NCBI GenBank assembly: GCA_022695795.1
Contig: MU404118.1
Coordinates: forward strand, 62,001-126,000
Direction of reading: 5' to 3'
Source: Biscogniauxia marginata
Lineage: Eukaryota; Ascomycota; Sordariomycetes; Xylariales; Xylariaceae
Length of the DNA: 64,000 nucleotides
Position 1 is the stretch's first letter, and the number at the start of each line of letters is the position of its first letter. This document shows, one piece after another, positions 21,823 through 32,888 of the stretch. The translations under genes were made by a program, and so were the position numbers. The notes below the pieces were generated by a model. That model was not told the origin of the DNA. It worked only from the letters and a program-made list of their open reading frames with translations, and did not search any database.

Positions 21823-22231
21823 TATTACGAACCCCAAAATAAAACTACGTACTAGTCACGTGATTTAACAAGAAAATCAGTAAATCGCTCCCCTTAACAA
21901 AGCGATTTAATGATTTAATAACTTAGTAAATCGCTCCTCTTAGCGGAGCGATTTAACGACTCACTTATTTTAAGGAAAAAAGAAATAAATATAAGTAAAT
22001 TAGAATTTCCTTATATATCTAGTCATTCTTTTTAGTTTTTTAGTTATTAATCTAAAACTATAATTACTCTTTAATACTATAATGAGAGTACCTTAAAACC
22101 TCTCTAACGAACATAACATTTTAAATTAATTGAACTAATCTTAACCCACTATTACCTTTAAATCAAGAAAACCTAGTATGTACTTACCTGTGAAGTCAGC
22201 TGACTAGGAACACATAGGGAGGTTCGTCACA
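21823..22231 (+). repeat. 3' LTR of the Gypsy element, with a duplicated hairpin unit
   Basis: 409 bp, TATTACGAACCCC..GGTTCGTCACA. It holds two tandem copies of an AAATCGCTCC..GGAGCGATTT hairpin unit (about 21885-21960), one more decayed than the other. The 5' LTR has only one, which accounts for the 46-bp length difference. Confidence 0.88.
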
Positions 22232-23648
22232 ATAGGTAGTTATTGAGCGTGAGTAAATTCTGGTAAATGAAAGTCTTGTCCTCAAGTGCATGGAGATGGG
22301 AAATATATATATATATATTTTTAAAAAAAACCTTTGCTAAGCCAGGGGCCCTTCAAGAAACCCAATTTACTTTCATGTCCATGCGAAAGGTAACCTCACA
22401 GGCATGGCCTGATCTCTCAGATTGGTCCCAGTGAATGAAACCTTATCAACTGGAGACGGGAAATAGAGCATTCTTATTCACAAAGTGACCTATAGTGTAT
22501 GGTCCCAAGCCGTTCGGAGCCAATAAGTGAATAGTATTGAACAAACTTCCACCACCTTTCTTGAAGGTGGAGAAGACTATCAACTAGCGATACTCACAAA
22601 CATCGAAAGTTTGTGATTCCATAACCTCAAACATTACCCACTCAGAGTTTGGTTATTTCATGAGGGCAATTAACTCAATTGTTTGAGAGCGGGAGCATAA
22701 CCTTTTTAAACTTTGGAAATTTTCTGACAAATTCTTTCTTAATTATAGGAATGAAAAAAAAAAAAAAAAAAAAAAAAGAACCGGCGGAGCCATGATTAGT
22801 TTGTGTGGGTTGCTCCTAGGTCTTATGGGTAATGAATTTCGGAAAAGAGATATCGGTGATTCATACTGATCAAACAGTATTAACATGAAACTTTAGGTGA
22901 GTATTTAAATATTGATAAATCTACCTACTTTGGACAATTCTGTACAGGACTCTAAGATACTACACAGAAAGGGTAAATCTATATCATTGGCTAGTCCTTG
23001 CAAACAATTTTAGGAAATATTGATAATAATCTAGGGGAAGATACATGTCCATGGGTGAAATAAGTATATATTATCTTTGCTGATAGGCTTGTATCTGTGA
23101 ACAAACAAATCGTTTACCTGTGTTGTGTAACTGGTATTTCATTTCTCTCTCCAACTCAAATTGCGATGGGTAATGTGGTACAGCATATTTATCTGTGATA
23201 TCTAGCAGAGAATAGCTACCAAGATACCGGGTTTGTGTGTAAATAATGCCGGACTAGACTGTTAACAGGAGCATATGAAATAAGGTGTAAATGAGATTGC
23301 CCCCTAAGGTGGGTGGGATGCTCACTACTGTATATATAAGCGCTCACTATCCATACCAAGGTAAGTATAGGTCCCATGACCTCCCTTACGGGGAGATATG
23401 CGACAACTGTGAATACCATCATCCGCGACAATCTCTACATAATAGATCAACTTGATCAATGCTCAGGTACTTATCTAGACACGTATATAGCATACACAGA
23501 CTTTGACCTTTGACAGGTGAAAGACGGGACTTCGGCGGGAGTTGTCAACTACAATATGTACCGGTAATTCGATTATAACCTCGCACCAGTACCCCCTAGT
23601 AGTACAAATTATGAGACTTGTATACATGTACGCACAGACGGCTTTGGT
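22232..23648. other. Non-coding gap with hairpins and a poly(A) tract
   Basis: No gene is recognised. A group of short stem-loops sits at about 22549-22690 (CCACCTT..AAGGTGG, CACAAAC..GTTTGTG, ATAACC..GGTTAT, CTCAA..TTGAG). A run of 24 A residues is at 22754-22777. A (TA)n run lies at about 22305-22320. Short ORFs lack protein character. Confidence 0.5.
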
Positions 23649-25457
23649 TTATTTGGCCGCCAACTCATGGCAGAAAACTCCACGGGGCTGAAACACTAGG
23701 TTCGGTCCGTAGTGGTGGGAAGCGAAAATATCATACATCTGGTACTCGCCCGGGCGATGTCTCCCCATCTTGTCACCGATTTTACCGCTGCCAACCTGTC
23801 CCAACTCTCCCGATGCGCTTTCAAAATCAAAATACCAGAGCACCTTTGCGAAGACGAGAGACATTTCTAGGTAGGCCATGGGCTTACCTGCACAGCCGCG
23901 GTACCCAATCTGGAAGGGCGCGAAGGCGTCTCTCATCCGCTTCTTCTCGTCCTCGTCTCCCTCAAGCCAGCGCTCAGGCTTAAAGATATAAGGATTGGGG
24001 AAATACTCAGGGTTATGGTGAAGAGTGTAGATGTTAACGCCGACCTGTGTTCCCTTGGGGATGACGTGCCCGTCGACAATGAAGGGCCTACTTCCGTCAT
24101 CGTCGGCTGCGAGTTCTCGCCATAGTGTTCCGTTTACGGGAGGGGATATCCGCAGAGCCTCGTCGATACATGCTCGAAGATATTGGCAACCAGAAAGTTT
24201 AGGGCCCCCATGGATGTCGCCACCACTCGAAAATGTTGCGCGGATCTCGTCAGCAAGTTTGCAGTACCGTTCAGGATCGCGGGACAAATAGAAGAACAAG
24301 GCGCTCATAGCTGCAGCCGTTGTATCACCACCTATCGACACGGTTATTAGTACGTGACACATTCTTGGGCCGAGCTAAGGTGGCAGACCTGCTGGGATCA
24401 AAAAGAGTGCCTCAGACCAGATATCGCTCTGTCGGAACTCCGGCGTACCTTCCATCTGCTCAGAGACCTGAGCAAGGAGGTCGCGCTTAGCATCGTGAGC
24501 TTCTGAAAGGCGAGTCTTAATCATGTTCTCTATCAAAGCGAAGGCCTCCCTCTGGGCTTTTATGGTCATCCAATGCAGGGGGTAGGCAATCATACGTGAT
24601 TGTAGTCGTGGGAACTGCATCAGGATGTTGTTGTGGGCATTGCTAGCACCAATGCCATCATGGAGGGTTCGATAACGCTGCTCAGTTTGCGTCTTCATGG
24701 GATAACCAAAGGCAAGCAGGCCAATCACGTCCATAGTAAGATGCTTGCATCGGTCCGACATGTTAACTGGGAGGGAGGCCTGAGAAGACTCTAGTATGAG
24801 CTTCAGAAAGATATCGATCTGCTCCACCATAGTAGGTTCGAATTCTCGCATAGCACGCTCAGAGACGGCAGCACCAATGAGCTTCCGCTTTGATCGGTGG
24901 ACTGTCTTGTCAATAGCGCTGAAAATATTAATAGTCCCCGTGAAACCCAGGGTGACCAGGTAGACGTGCGATTTGACAATCCTTTCATTATCATAGATAT
25001 CTACTCCCGGTTAGCTTGGATGGTAGGTCAATGACATCGGCGTGATTCACCATGCAGTGCCTTCACTGAATTGAAGACGAGCCGGTTAGGACCAATCCGT
25101 ACGGCAGGGCCTGCGTGTCATCAGTTGAAGCCAGTGATAAGCTACCATCGTATATCATACCGTATTTCTGATGGTCCTTCTGGGTAACTAGGTGATATCT
25201 TTGGGCACCAGCATAGTAACCGGCATAGGCGCCGGTCAGTTTCGCGAAAAGGGGGCCTGGATAGTTCCTTAACGGGTGAAGTAGGAGGCGATATGCGAAA
25301 ACAGCAAGCCACTTTGAATGCGTACGTCAACAGCCACACGACGAAAATTCCCATATTGTTGAAGTATATTATGCGTAGTAAATGAATGGCTTACATATGT
25401 TACGATAACACCGGTGCCGTATTGCGCAGTGAGGGCTATAGTCTCGGTGAAAGACAT
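23649..25457 (-). CDS. Cytochrome P450 monooxygenase
   Basis: Five exons on the minus strand: 25457-25395, 25311-25161, 25110-25051, 25000-24389, 24331-23649, giving 522 residues. Introns are 83, 50, 50 and 57 bp. It is a haem-thiolate oxygenase, probably ER-anchored: the N-terminal hydrophobic segment is followed by HPLRNYPGP, the usual hinge. Other family marks are GPAVRIGPNRLVF, the I-helix AGGDTTA (across the last intron), ExxR in DEALRISPP, the PERW motif FKPERW, and the haem loop FQIGYRGCAG with Cys about residue 442. All key residues are present. Splicing intron 1 joins VIVTY to WLAVFAYRLLL and completes the membrane anchor, supporting the 21-residue first exon. As a neighbour of the PKS it likely hydroxylates or desaturates the polyketide. 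The substrate is not readable from the sequence. Confidence 0.92.
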
Positions 25458-26994
25458 ATCTAACAATCCTTTAAGGACTTATTGTTAGAGTGTTGATGGA
25501 TGCAAACCAACACCCTGGGAAATTCTAATGGGGATTTTCTGCCCTAGTTAATTGTGAACGAATGCCCGGTAGCCTCTTGCTTCATATGGGACCAAGAAGA
25601 AATTCATCGTCGTTGGTCCTCATTTCGCTACTCACAACGTTGTATGCAATTAGTCTCTTGCATATATTTATTTTGTTTCAACAACACACGACTTTCCTCG
25701 GTGGCTTTACTACTATCACTACTGGTAGAAATTGTAAGATAACATATTCTCTAGAGAAGTTTGGCCGAGCATACGGCCGATGTTACCAGCGTCTATAAGG
25801 ACATGTTTTCCTCTTGATAACCCCTAAGGTGCCACCCCGGCCCCGGGAACTTTTGCCCGAGGTTGCAACCTAGCTGTAGCAACGTGCTATGGCAGAGATT
25901 CCGTGAGTTGATAGTAAGTAAACATTAACAAATTTTTGTATATGATATATGTGGCTTTGTTAGCTACGTGTCACGCAGTACCCCTCATGGAATTATGTAG
26001 GGGGTTAATTTCAAAGGCCTGGCCGGCGCCCCGGCAGTGTTTCCGCATTTTCATTAATTGCGGAATACATATCCGTGATGGAAGCGACCAGGGTCCGTAA
26101 ATGCATGTTGTTTCTGCACGCCAAGTAAGGAAGAGATGGACAAAGTGAAAAGGCAAGAAGTGTGAACCAAAGGAACCAATCAGTAGTTTTTGTTTCTTTC
26201 CGATAACCCCCTGCCCCCTCCGGTCAACGACCCTATTTCATTCATCCTACCCAGTCCTCGTCGCAGCCGTACACGGGTTTGTTGGACTGATTATTAGAAG
26301 AGACTGAAGACTCTGATAGGATCGGTCGTGGTACTAATACTACACTGCTTTACTTAGTCACTAATCTGCATACCCTGACGTAGGATACATGCAAGTCACT
26401 CGGTTCATACATCCTTCTAATTTTCTTTTTATGATATGTCCGTTTAAGGGGCAATCCCAGTCAAATGGGCCTGTAACCCCATAAACATGACGAGTGGCTT
26501 TTATACTACCACATACCTCTCTAGGTGGGCGTTCGGGAACGGGAACGGAAACAGGAGAATAGAGCCAAGGGCACATTTGCTCCTACCCTACAACAAAGTT
26601 TTCGTAATCCTCTGCCACACTGAATACAATACCAGGTGTTGAGGCTCATGTCTGATTCTAAGGGACCGAATATGGACTTCGATGTTACCTTCTTTGGTCC
26701 ATGCACGACTTATGGTGTTACAGAAAATCTTCACATAAAAGGGGAAGTTTGCATGTAATAAAATACACGTTATATTCGAATCTCGCACATTAACTCGACT
26801 CGCAAAGACCATACTACCTAAACATAGGATACTACTTAGGAGAGCAGAAGTTGACAGTATATACATAATGAAAATGCGGGCATAGAGCTTTTCCAATCCT
26901 AGCTAATTAGACCGAACCCATTTTCTAAATCGAGTTATTCTTTTCGTACTGTACAGTTTTCGTTCCTAATTATGTCATCGTTATACATATAATT
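25458..26994. other. Intergenic, 1.5 kb, no gene seen
   Basis: Upstream region of the P450 gene and downstream region of the rhodopsin-domain gene. Only short unconvincing ORFs are found on either strand. Confidence 0.45.
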
Positions 26995-28499
26995 TCACTT
27001 TTTGGCACGCCATGGGTGCTGACGTTGAAATTGTTCATGTCCAACCTCGCCGTCATAGTCGTAGTCTTCCCTGGTACTAACTTGAGTCGTTCGGATGATA
27101 GCCGCGCTTGGCTTTTGCTTACATTCTCGAAGATGTTCTGTCGACTCTGAGGGGGGCGAGTGTTTGAGGCTTCGGAGGGGAACACCGTTCTCGTCTAACT
27201 TTTGATACAGGCTACTCGGGTTGGGCGACTTGGGCGTGTAGGAGAAGTTGCTCAGGCTGGATGAGCTCTTCGTGTTGTTCGTCTTACCCGTCCACGACTT
27301 CAGTGATGCTTTGATCCTGGTAGCTATACCTGTCTCGAAGAAGGCCTTTGGTGCTGTGGGCATGCCAACGACTATGAAGCCACAGGTCATCTCGGCAAGG
27401 GCCCACAGAATAACGGAGGACACGGAGTAGATGACATCGTTAGCGGTTGAATACTGTACTGTGACAGCTAATCGGAAGGCCGCAGAGACACAGGCCCTAA
27501 ATGTCTCTAGTATCAGCACATAGTATATAACCTAGAGATACCTTGCATCATAACTTACAGCACACCTAAGGAGAATATGACCGAGACACCAAGCTTCTGC
27601 TTGATGGACATCTGCAAATTCCAGATGACCTTTTGTGGGAGGCTTAGGATAACAATATCTGAAGCAAGATGGACTGCAGCTGTTGTGATCTCGACCTTTG
27701 ACTTCTCTATACATTTTCCTGGAACCGTAATATCCCAGATTTTCTCGTAGGGGATGCAAGTTAGGCATAGAGAAAGCACCGACCCGACCATTAGTGAAAG
27801 CTGAATAGTAATCAGGGCCGCACAAATCCACCAGAAAGCGTTCCTGGTGCCCATGGGGACAAAAATTCGAGCCCACTCTAGAAGGATTGCTGATTTCAAC
27901 ATCGGTAGGGTGATTGAGTAGAGTACGCCACCAATATGAAGAATCTGGCTCTAGTTAGCTACCTTGTCTTAAGTCCCAACACCGAACATCAGTCACAAGG
28001 CCCACTCACATACGAAATCTCAATCAAGTCTCGAACACGAATATCCCACTGGTGAATAAAATAGCCATACTCGACCATCAGGCGGTAGGCACAGTAGATG
28101 AAGCCTATGTAACATCCCTAGTCAAGACATGTCAGAAGCGGCACATAAAAACGTCAGCGCGCATAGGAAAGGGGGAGAGGCTGGCTGATAACTTACATAG
28201 GCTACTATAGTAAAGACTATGTGGGGTGATTAGCTTTGGCTTTGCTCGAGCGTAGATAGCCACGGAGAATACATACAGTCTTCAATCCTGAGCTTTCTCG
28301 TGCGAATAGCTCTGACGTAGATCCGAACGAAGAAACTGAAAGTCGCGAAAACTAGGCACACGGCGAAGACGCCGTGTGCAAGGCCATTGTTGTTGGGCGG
28401 GTTGTCAAAGTTGGAAGAAGTACCAGTAGGTGGCGCGAGAGCAGGGCCGCTTAGAATAAGCTCTTGTTGCTCTTTAGGAAGATAGGGAATTAGGTCCAT
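26995..28499 (-). CDS. Rhodopsin-domain (PTH11-like) seven-helix membrane protein
   Basis: Five exons on the minus strand: 28499-28277, 28216-28197, 28117-28010, 27944-27559, 27496-26995, giving 412 residues. It has the fungal rhodopsin-domain architecture: seven hydrophobic segments, the helix-1/2 linker RIYVRAIRTRKLRIED, the loop GYFIHQWDIRVRD, helix-3 SITLPMLKSAILLEWARIF, a disulfide-type loop PGKCIE, then LPQKVIWNLQMSIKQKLGV. A Ser/Lys-rich cytoplasmic tail of about 120 residues follows. Such proteins are putative receptors or transporters, often beside metabolite clusters, with unproven roles. Exon 2 is only 20 nt, and including it restores both frame and hydrophobicity. The start at 28499 is chosen because homologue-like text begins there, although the frame is open upstream. 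Confidence 0.85.
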
Positions 28500-30679
28500 C
28501 GCGAGGTTGACTCTGATGTTTCTGCTGGCAGTGGTCGTGTGGCACTTGCGGCTGGCAGATGGTGGGTGGGGGGGGCCATTCTGTTCTATACCCAAGTACT
28601 CTATGGAAAGACTCTCCCCTTGGGACGATCAGGGGTTGAACATGTGTGTAGCAGAAGAGTAGTGTGTCATCACGAGATTGCATCGAAGAGTAGCTAATGC
28701 TGACAGGTCCGCTGCAAATGTCCCTTACGGCACAAGCCCGATGTCACCCTACAAAACTGCTCAGTGTGATCTGCAGGAACGACACGATTCGCCATCAGAC
28801 TGACCGGTGAGCCGGCTAGGCTAACCCCATGGGGATGACTACCCACGATCTGATCGGACCGTTCCACTAGTAGGGAAATCGATTCCACGAGGCAGGCCCG
28901 TCGGTTGTACTACTCAGGCAAATATTGGCCTCCATGAACTGCAGGTCTTTCCAGAACATACGCAAACATCTGCGTGATAAGGGGTCCTGCTGCACGTATA
29001 CCCCAAGTCCCCAAATATGCTCCTGCAAGCATGGTTTAGGCATTATCAAATCCTTCCTTTAACCGGCGGTATATGGATTGTCATTTCCTAGACTCTTACA
29101 AATGTCACACCCTGGTTTTCAATCGACATGCAAGGTGAGCTTAGTCGGCTTGGCTCTATTGTCTTACGGAAGAAGCACATGCCACATGGAAAGTAAACCT
29201 ATATACCCATGCGTTATTGTGCTTTTCGGCAGAGCAGATACGTGACATGTGTCTGTGCACGTAGGAGGTATAAGGATCTGGATATTATAGCATCCATCTA
29301 CGGATTAGCATCTTAGCATATATCTTATACCTACCTGTCTCATATGTGATGCTACCACTTAGTAGATCATTATGACCATAACCGTTCAGAAGATCCACCC
29401 GACCACCCCCATGGGTCGACCCTAGTAATCGGCCCTGTCGGTTCATTGAAAGAACGTCTGATATGCCGTAAGACTCGGTTTAGGTAAGGTTGTTGTTAGT
29501 TTCTAGACTAAGAAAGGTCCTTGCCAACCATACCCGCAACACGAGCCTGGTGTTATTCAGTTACTTCTTCCTTCAGAGAAGTATCGAAATGAATGTCCTG
29601 GTCGACTAATACTCATCTGAGTTCTCAAACTCCCACCCTCCTGACGGCAATGCAAAAGTCCTGTTTGAGTCTTTCATTGTCCGTCGTGAAATCATTTGAA
29701 ATCCATTTCTTATATCTGAGTAAATGGAGAATATTAAGCGGCAGGTGGGGGAACGGCTCATTGGACGTTTTACAATTTACACGGTGTGATATATACGTGT
29801 GCGCCCTTATTGAATGTGTAGTATCACAATCCCAGGTTACTAAAAGGGGGAGAGGGTATACACGGGAAAATTAAAATCCTGACTGCGAGGACCGCAAGCT
29901 GTACCAATTAGGCAGTTCCATAGTGTTGGATGAACCATTCCCGCCCTGCCTACTGTTTCACCCCATCTTACAGATATTTCTAAACTGTTCTTACCATCCG
30001 GTGTATTCTTCGAGCGACAAAACCGCTGAGTGTCTATTGTGACGCAGTCTTACAAGCGAGTCTACTATCTCTGACTAATGGATTCTTCGAGTCTGACAAC
30101 TGGTGTCAGCACGGTGTGAGGTTTTGGTATTGTAGTAATAGGTTTTAACACCGTGCCGCATCGTGCAGAAATACCCCTAATCATGAGCTCGCTTAATATG
30201 CAGGCCGTAGATTCGCATTTATCCAGTTTGGCAACCGTACGTGAGGGGGCGGGGAGGGGGAGGAAAGAATCTCTTCATTTCAGTATCTCACCATTCGTAT
30301 ATGTTCAGAACGAAAAACGGAACAAGGTATCCTTTGTTGTTAGTAAGGGGTTACATATCTGTGTTCAGTATATACTATTAGTATACGCTTACTGCGGCTT
30401 GAAACAGTTCTGACTCAAGTACACGTGACTGTGTCTTCCAACCCCAGTCGAGCTTAGAAAAGAGAGCCACGAGTTGAAGGGTCCGAGGGTTGACTGACGC
30501 AGGTACAAGCGGCAAGCGTGCCAGGTAGGTAGTAATTTGGAAGCGAGTCTTGAACTACGTCCCATCTACCCCACAACACTCATGTACAATAACTTAGGGA
30601 ACTGAGCCATTCGTATTCATATCTCTGCATTAATCAACTGTTTTAACTTAAAGTCTACGATTTGACCAGCACACTTTCC
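28500..30679. other. Intergenic, 2.2 kb, no gene seen
   Basis: Normal composition. Many short ORFs, none with recognisable motifs, splice structure or repeats. Confidence 0.45.
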
Positions 30680-31529
30680 TTAAGACAGTTCCCGACTTTT
30701 CGCGTTCTCAACGGCGTGCTCAATGGCTCGAAGAGCCCCGGACAGACCTTCATCCGACTTCGAACCAGGAACATTATGGCCTAGGTTATGAATGAACTCT
30801 TCCCTTACAGTTTTATCGCAAAGTTGAGCCAATGCCTGGGCGCGTTCCGCATTGACATCCCCAGTCTTAGACCAGGTGTGGGCAGTGGGGATGTTAATCG
30901 ATACACCATCGGTGGCTGAATCGACTATTCTAACGATTCCGGTTCGAACCACGTCTGGGTCGAAAGGCAAAGCAGCACTAAAGAAGATAGCGCACTTGAA
31001 CACACCAAACGTAAAGGGGTGCCTTGAATTTTCGAGAAGCATCCAAGCTGCCACGGCGCCGCCTTCAGAGAAGCCCATGAGACCATCGAATGGGCCTTCG
31101 GTATTTACCAAGTCCAACAGGTCGTTGTAGAGTTCTTGATACTGGCTGACGCTGTCCCCTACAAACCCGTAGAATTCATCGGAGACAGCAGCAGCACCTG
31201 TACCAAATTAGATTTCGAGTTAGTTGGTGATGCATCTCGGAATCACATACCAGCGTCGGGCTCCGTGAGTACTGTCCCGTTGGCAAATACGAATTCATGA
31301 TCTCGTCCAAGAGCTTGACGGATCCTAGCTAGCTAAGCGTTAGCAGAAATGAACAAAAGGAGAATGCCCTTTCTTGAGGTGGGGTCGGCCCTGCCTGTCT
31401 GCATCTCAAAAATCTAAGGTTGTGCCCATTAGTTTGTTAGTTCTCACAGCTTACAAGACTATGGCATGGCTATATGAGCCTGACCTTTCCACTTGTTCCC
31501 CTTCCGTGCAAGCAAAGGAATCTCATCAT
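30680..31529 (-). CDS. FSH1-family serine hydrolase, probable trans-acting PKS release enzyme
   Basis: Four exons on the minus strand: 31529-31485, 31413-31395, 31328-31251, 31197-30680, giving 219 residues. This is the alpha/beta-hydrolase family FSH1 (serine hydrolase): MMRFLCLHGRGTSGK at the N-terminus with the oxyanion region, the nucleophile elbow GFSEGG with Ser about residue 91, and the C-terminal catalytic histidine in HNLGHNVPGS. LovG, the thioesterase that releases the product of the HR-PKS LovB, belongs to this family. Here the gene is divergent from an HR-PKS that lacks a release domain, so the same job is inferred. Exon 2 is a 19-nt microexon, and the intron after it uses a GC donor (AG/GCAGGG) if the model is right. 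Both are needed to obtain IFEMQTARIRQAL in frame. Confidence 0.82.
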
Positions 31530-32888
31530 GTGGCCCTCTTATGTTAATGCGTTTTAGAGCATTGTCAAAGTAGTTAGATGTGAAATCGAAAGGCCATTGC
31601 GCTTATCAAGTGTCGAGTTTCATAATAGGTCCTTCACGGACAGCAACCTTGGATGAACCGGGTCACTGGTCTTGCCCGGGGCCTTGGCATTCTGAATTTT
31701 TGGTGATGAAGTAAGATGAACCCATTGTCACCTGCCCTCCGAGTCTAAGGTGGCTGCTATCATCAGGGCCGACTACGGCGCCGATGTTACGCTAGATTGG
31801 GACAGTCATGCTCGCTCGGGATCTATCAACGTATCCTATAGATGGCTTATGTTTCGCGTTGCTAGCAAAGTATTCAAACCTCCAACTTTACTACATGGTA
31901 TCACATGTTGCTTCGACGTGAAAATTTCTTTCAGTAACACAGTAACGGAATGTTCTGATTGCTGGGGTTAAGCATCACTAGTAGACGCGTAATGCAGTCA
32001 GACGGCCCCTCTTCTCACAAGATGCAGGGTTCGTAATCCCGGCTCGTCCTGGTTGGATTTCGGCCAAAGAATCTAGAACCGTATATCAACCTCCTAACTA
32101 GAGGAAGAAAAAAATCCGTACGTACAAATTCCTCTCTCAGGCGATTGATTCCCGGACGAGCTAGAACTACCTTGGAGGCTTGGATTTATCCCTCACCTGG
32201 ACAATGCTTACTTCTTACTCAAATAGGATTGTGTAGTCCGAAGTCTCATCTAGCTACGGGCTGTCGTGGAGCCTGCAAGTCCCCGTCACATTCAATATTG
32301 CCGCGCGACCGGCATAGTCGGAACTCTATAGCCGTCAGAGGTACCATCGTTCCGTGAAGGATACCTTTATTGCCGTCTGATTTGCACCTCCATATTCACC
32401 ATTTGGTTCGTAGTGATACCACCGTCCCGTGGAGGATGTTTCTGACGCTGCCTAATTTGTCGCTCCATAGAGGTGTACTTTTCTCGCCTCCTAATATATA
32501 GCGTTATAGCTGCCATGTAGTTCTCAGAATATTCTACAGATGGGATTGTGGGTCATACATGGATATTCATTCTTGTTCGCCAAGAGTTTATACGATGAAT
32601 TACAATCTCCAATCTCACGGTTCTTGTAACTCCTATTCTGTAGGATAAGTCGTGGGCATCAAGAACAACTCTTCTCAAAAGTTGATTATTACATATATTT
32701 TTCTAGCATGAGATAACCTGTCATTGCTTCTAAAGCAAATCTTGGCATAAGCGTGCCTCGCAATGCCCCCAATCCTTCTTGTGTCTCCGAATATCAAATA
32801 TCTTATCATCACTTATCATCACTTTCCATCGCAAGTCATCTGAGTCAACGCATATTATCGGAGTCGTTTCCGGATCGTTCAAGAAACC
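31530..32888. promoter_or_regulatory. Divergent promoter region of FSH hydrolase and PKS
   Basis: 1.36 kb between two divergently transcribed cluster genes, with no gene inside. It contains a CCG-N7-CGG inverted site (32309-32321), the pattern bound by Zn2Cys6 regulators. It also has two imperfect direct repeats, 32341-32392 and 32415-32468, about 70% alike, each holding a TCCGTG/CCCGTG..AAGGAT/GAGGAT block. No regulator gene was found in the window. The regulatory role is inference. Confidence 0.4.

Larger units (their letters stand above)
14758..22231 (+). mobile_element. Full-length RIP-inactivated Ty3/Gypsy (chromovirus) retrotransposon
   Basis: 7.47 kb from TGTTACGGACC to GGTTCGTCACA, bounded by direct LTRs (363 and 409 bp) and by a target duplication, ATAAG (14753-14757) against ATAGG (22232-22236), which differs by one G-to-A. 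The order of gag, protease, reverse transcriptase, RNase H, integrase and chromodomain remnants gives plus orientation and Gypsy type. C-to-T and G-to-A decay has filled every frame with stops, mainly CAA/CAG to TAA/TAG, so it cannot encode working proteins. A minus-strand ORF relic lies between pol and the 3' LTR. The element splits the aminotransferase/ankyrin side from the polyketide cluster. Confidence 0.92.

Noticed and set aside
14758..22231. Possibility that the Gypsy element still encodes a working protein
   Set aside because: Every domain contains multiple stops, the RT box has lost an Asp, and the zinc knuckle is frame-shifted. No frame is intact.
28694..29049. Short minus-strand ORFs upstream of the rhodopsin-domain gene
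   Set aside because: Tested as extra 5' exons. They gave no conserved continuation, and the MDLIPY start already yields a full-length family protein.
31960..32060. tRNA-like B box (GGTTCGTAATCC) near 32026
   Set aside because: The T-loop is one base too long, and no acceptor stem or A box pairs with it. No tRNA gene was found anywhere in the window.
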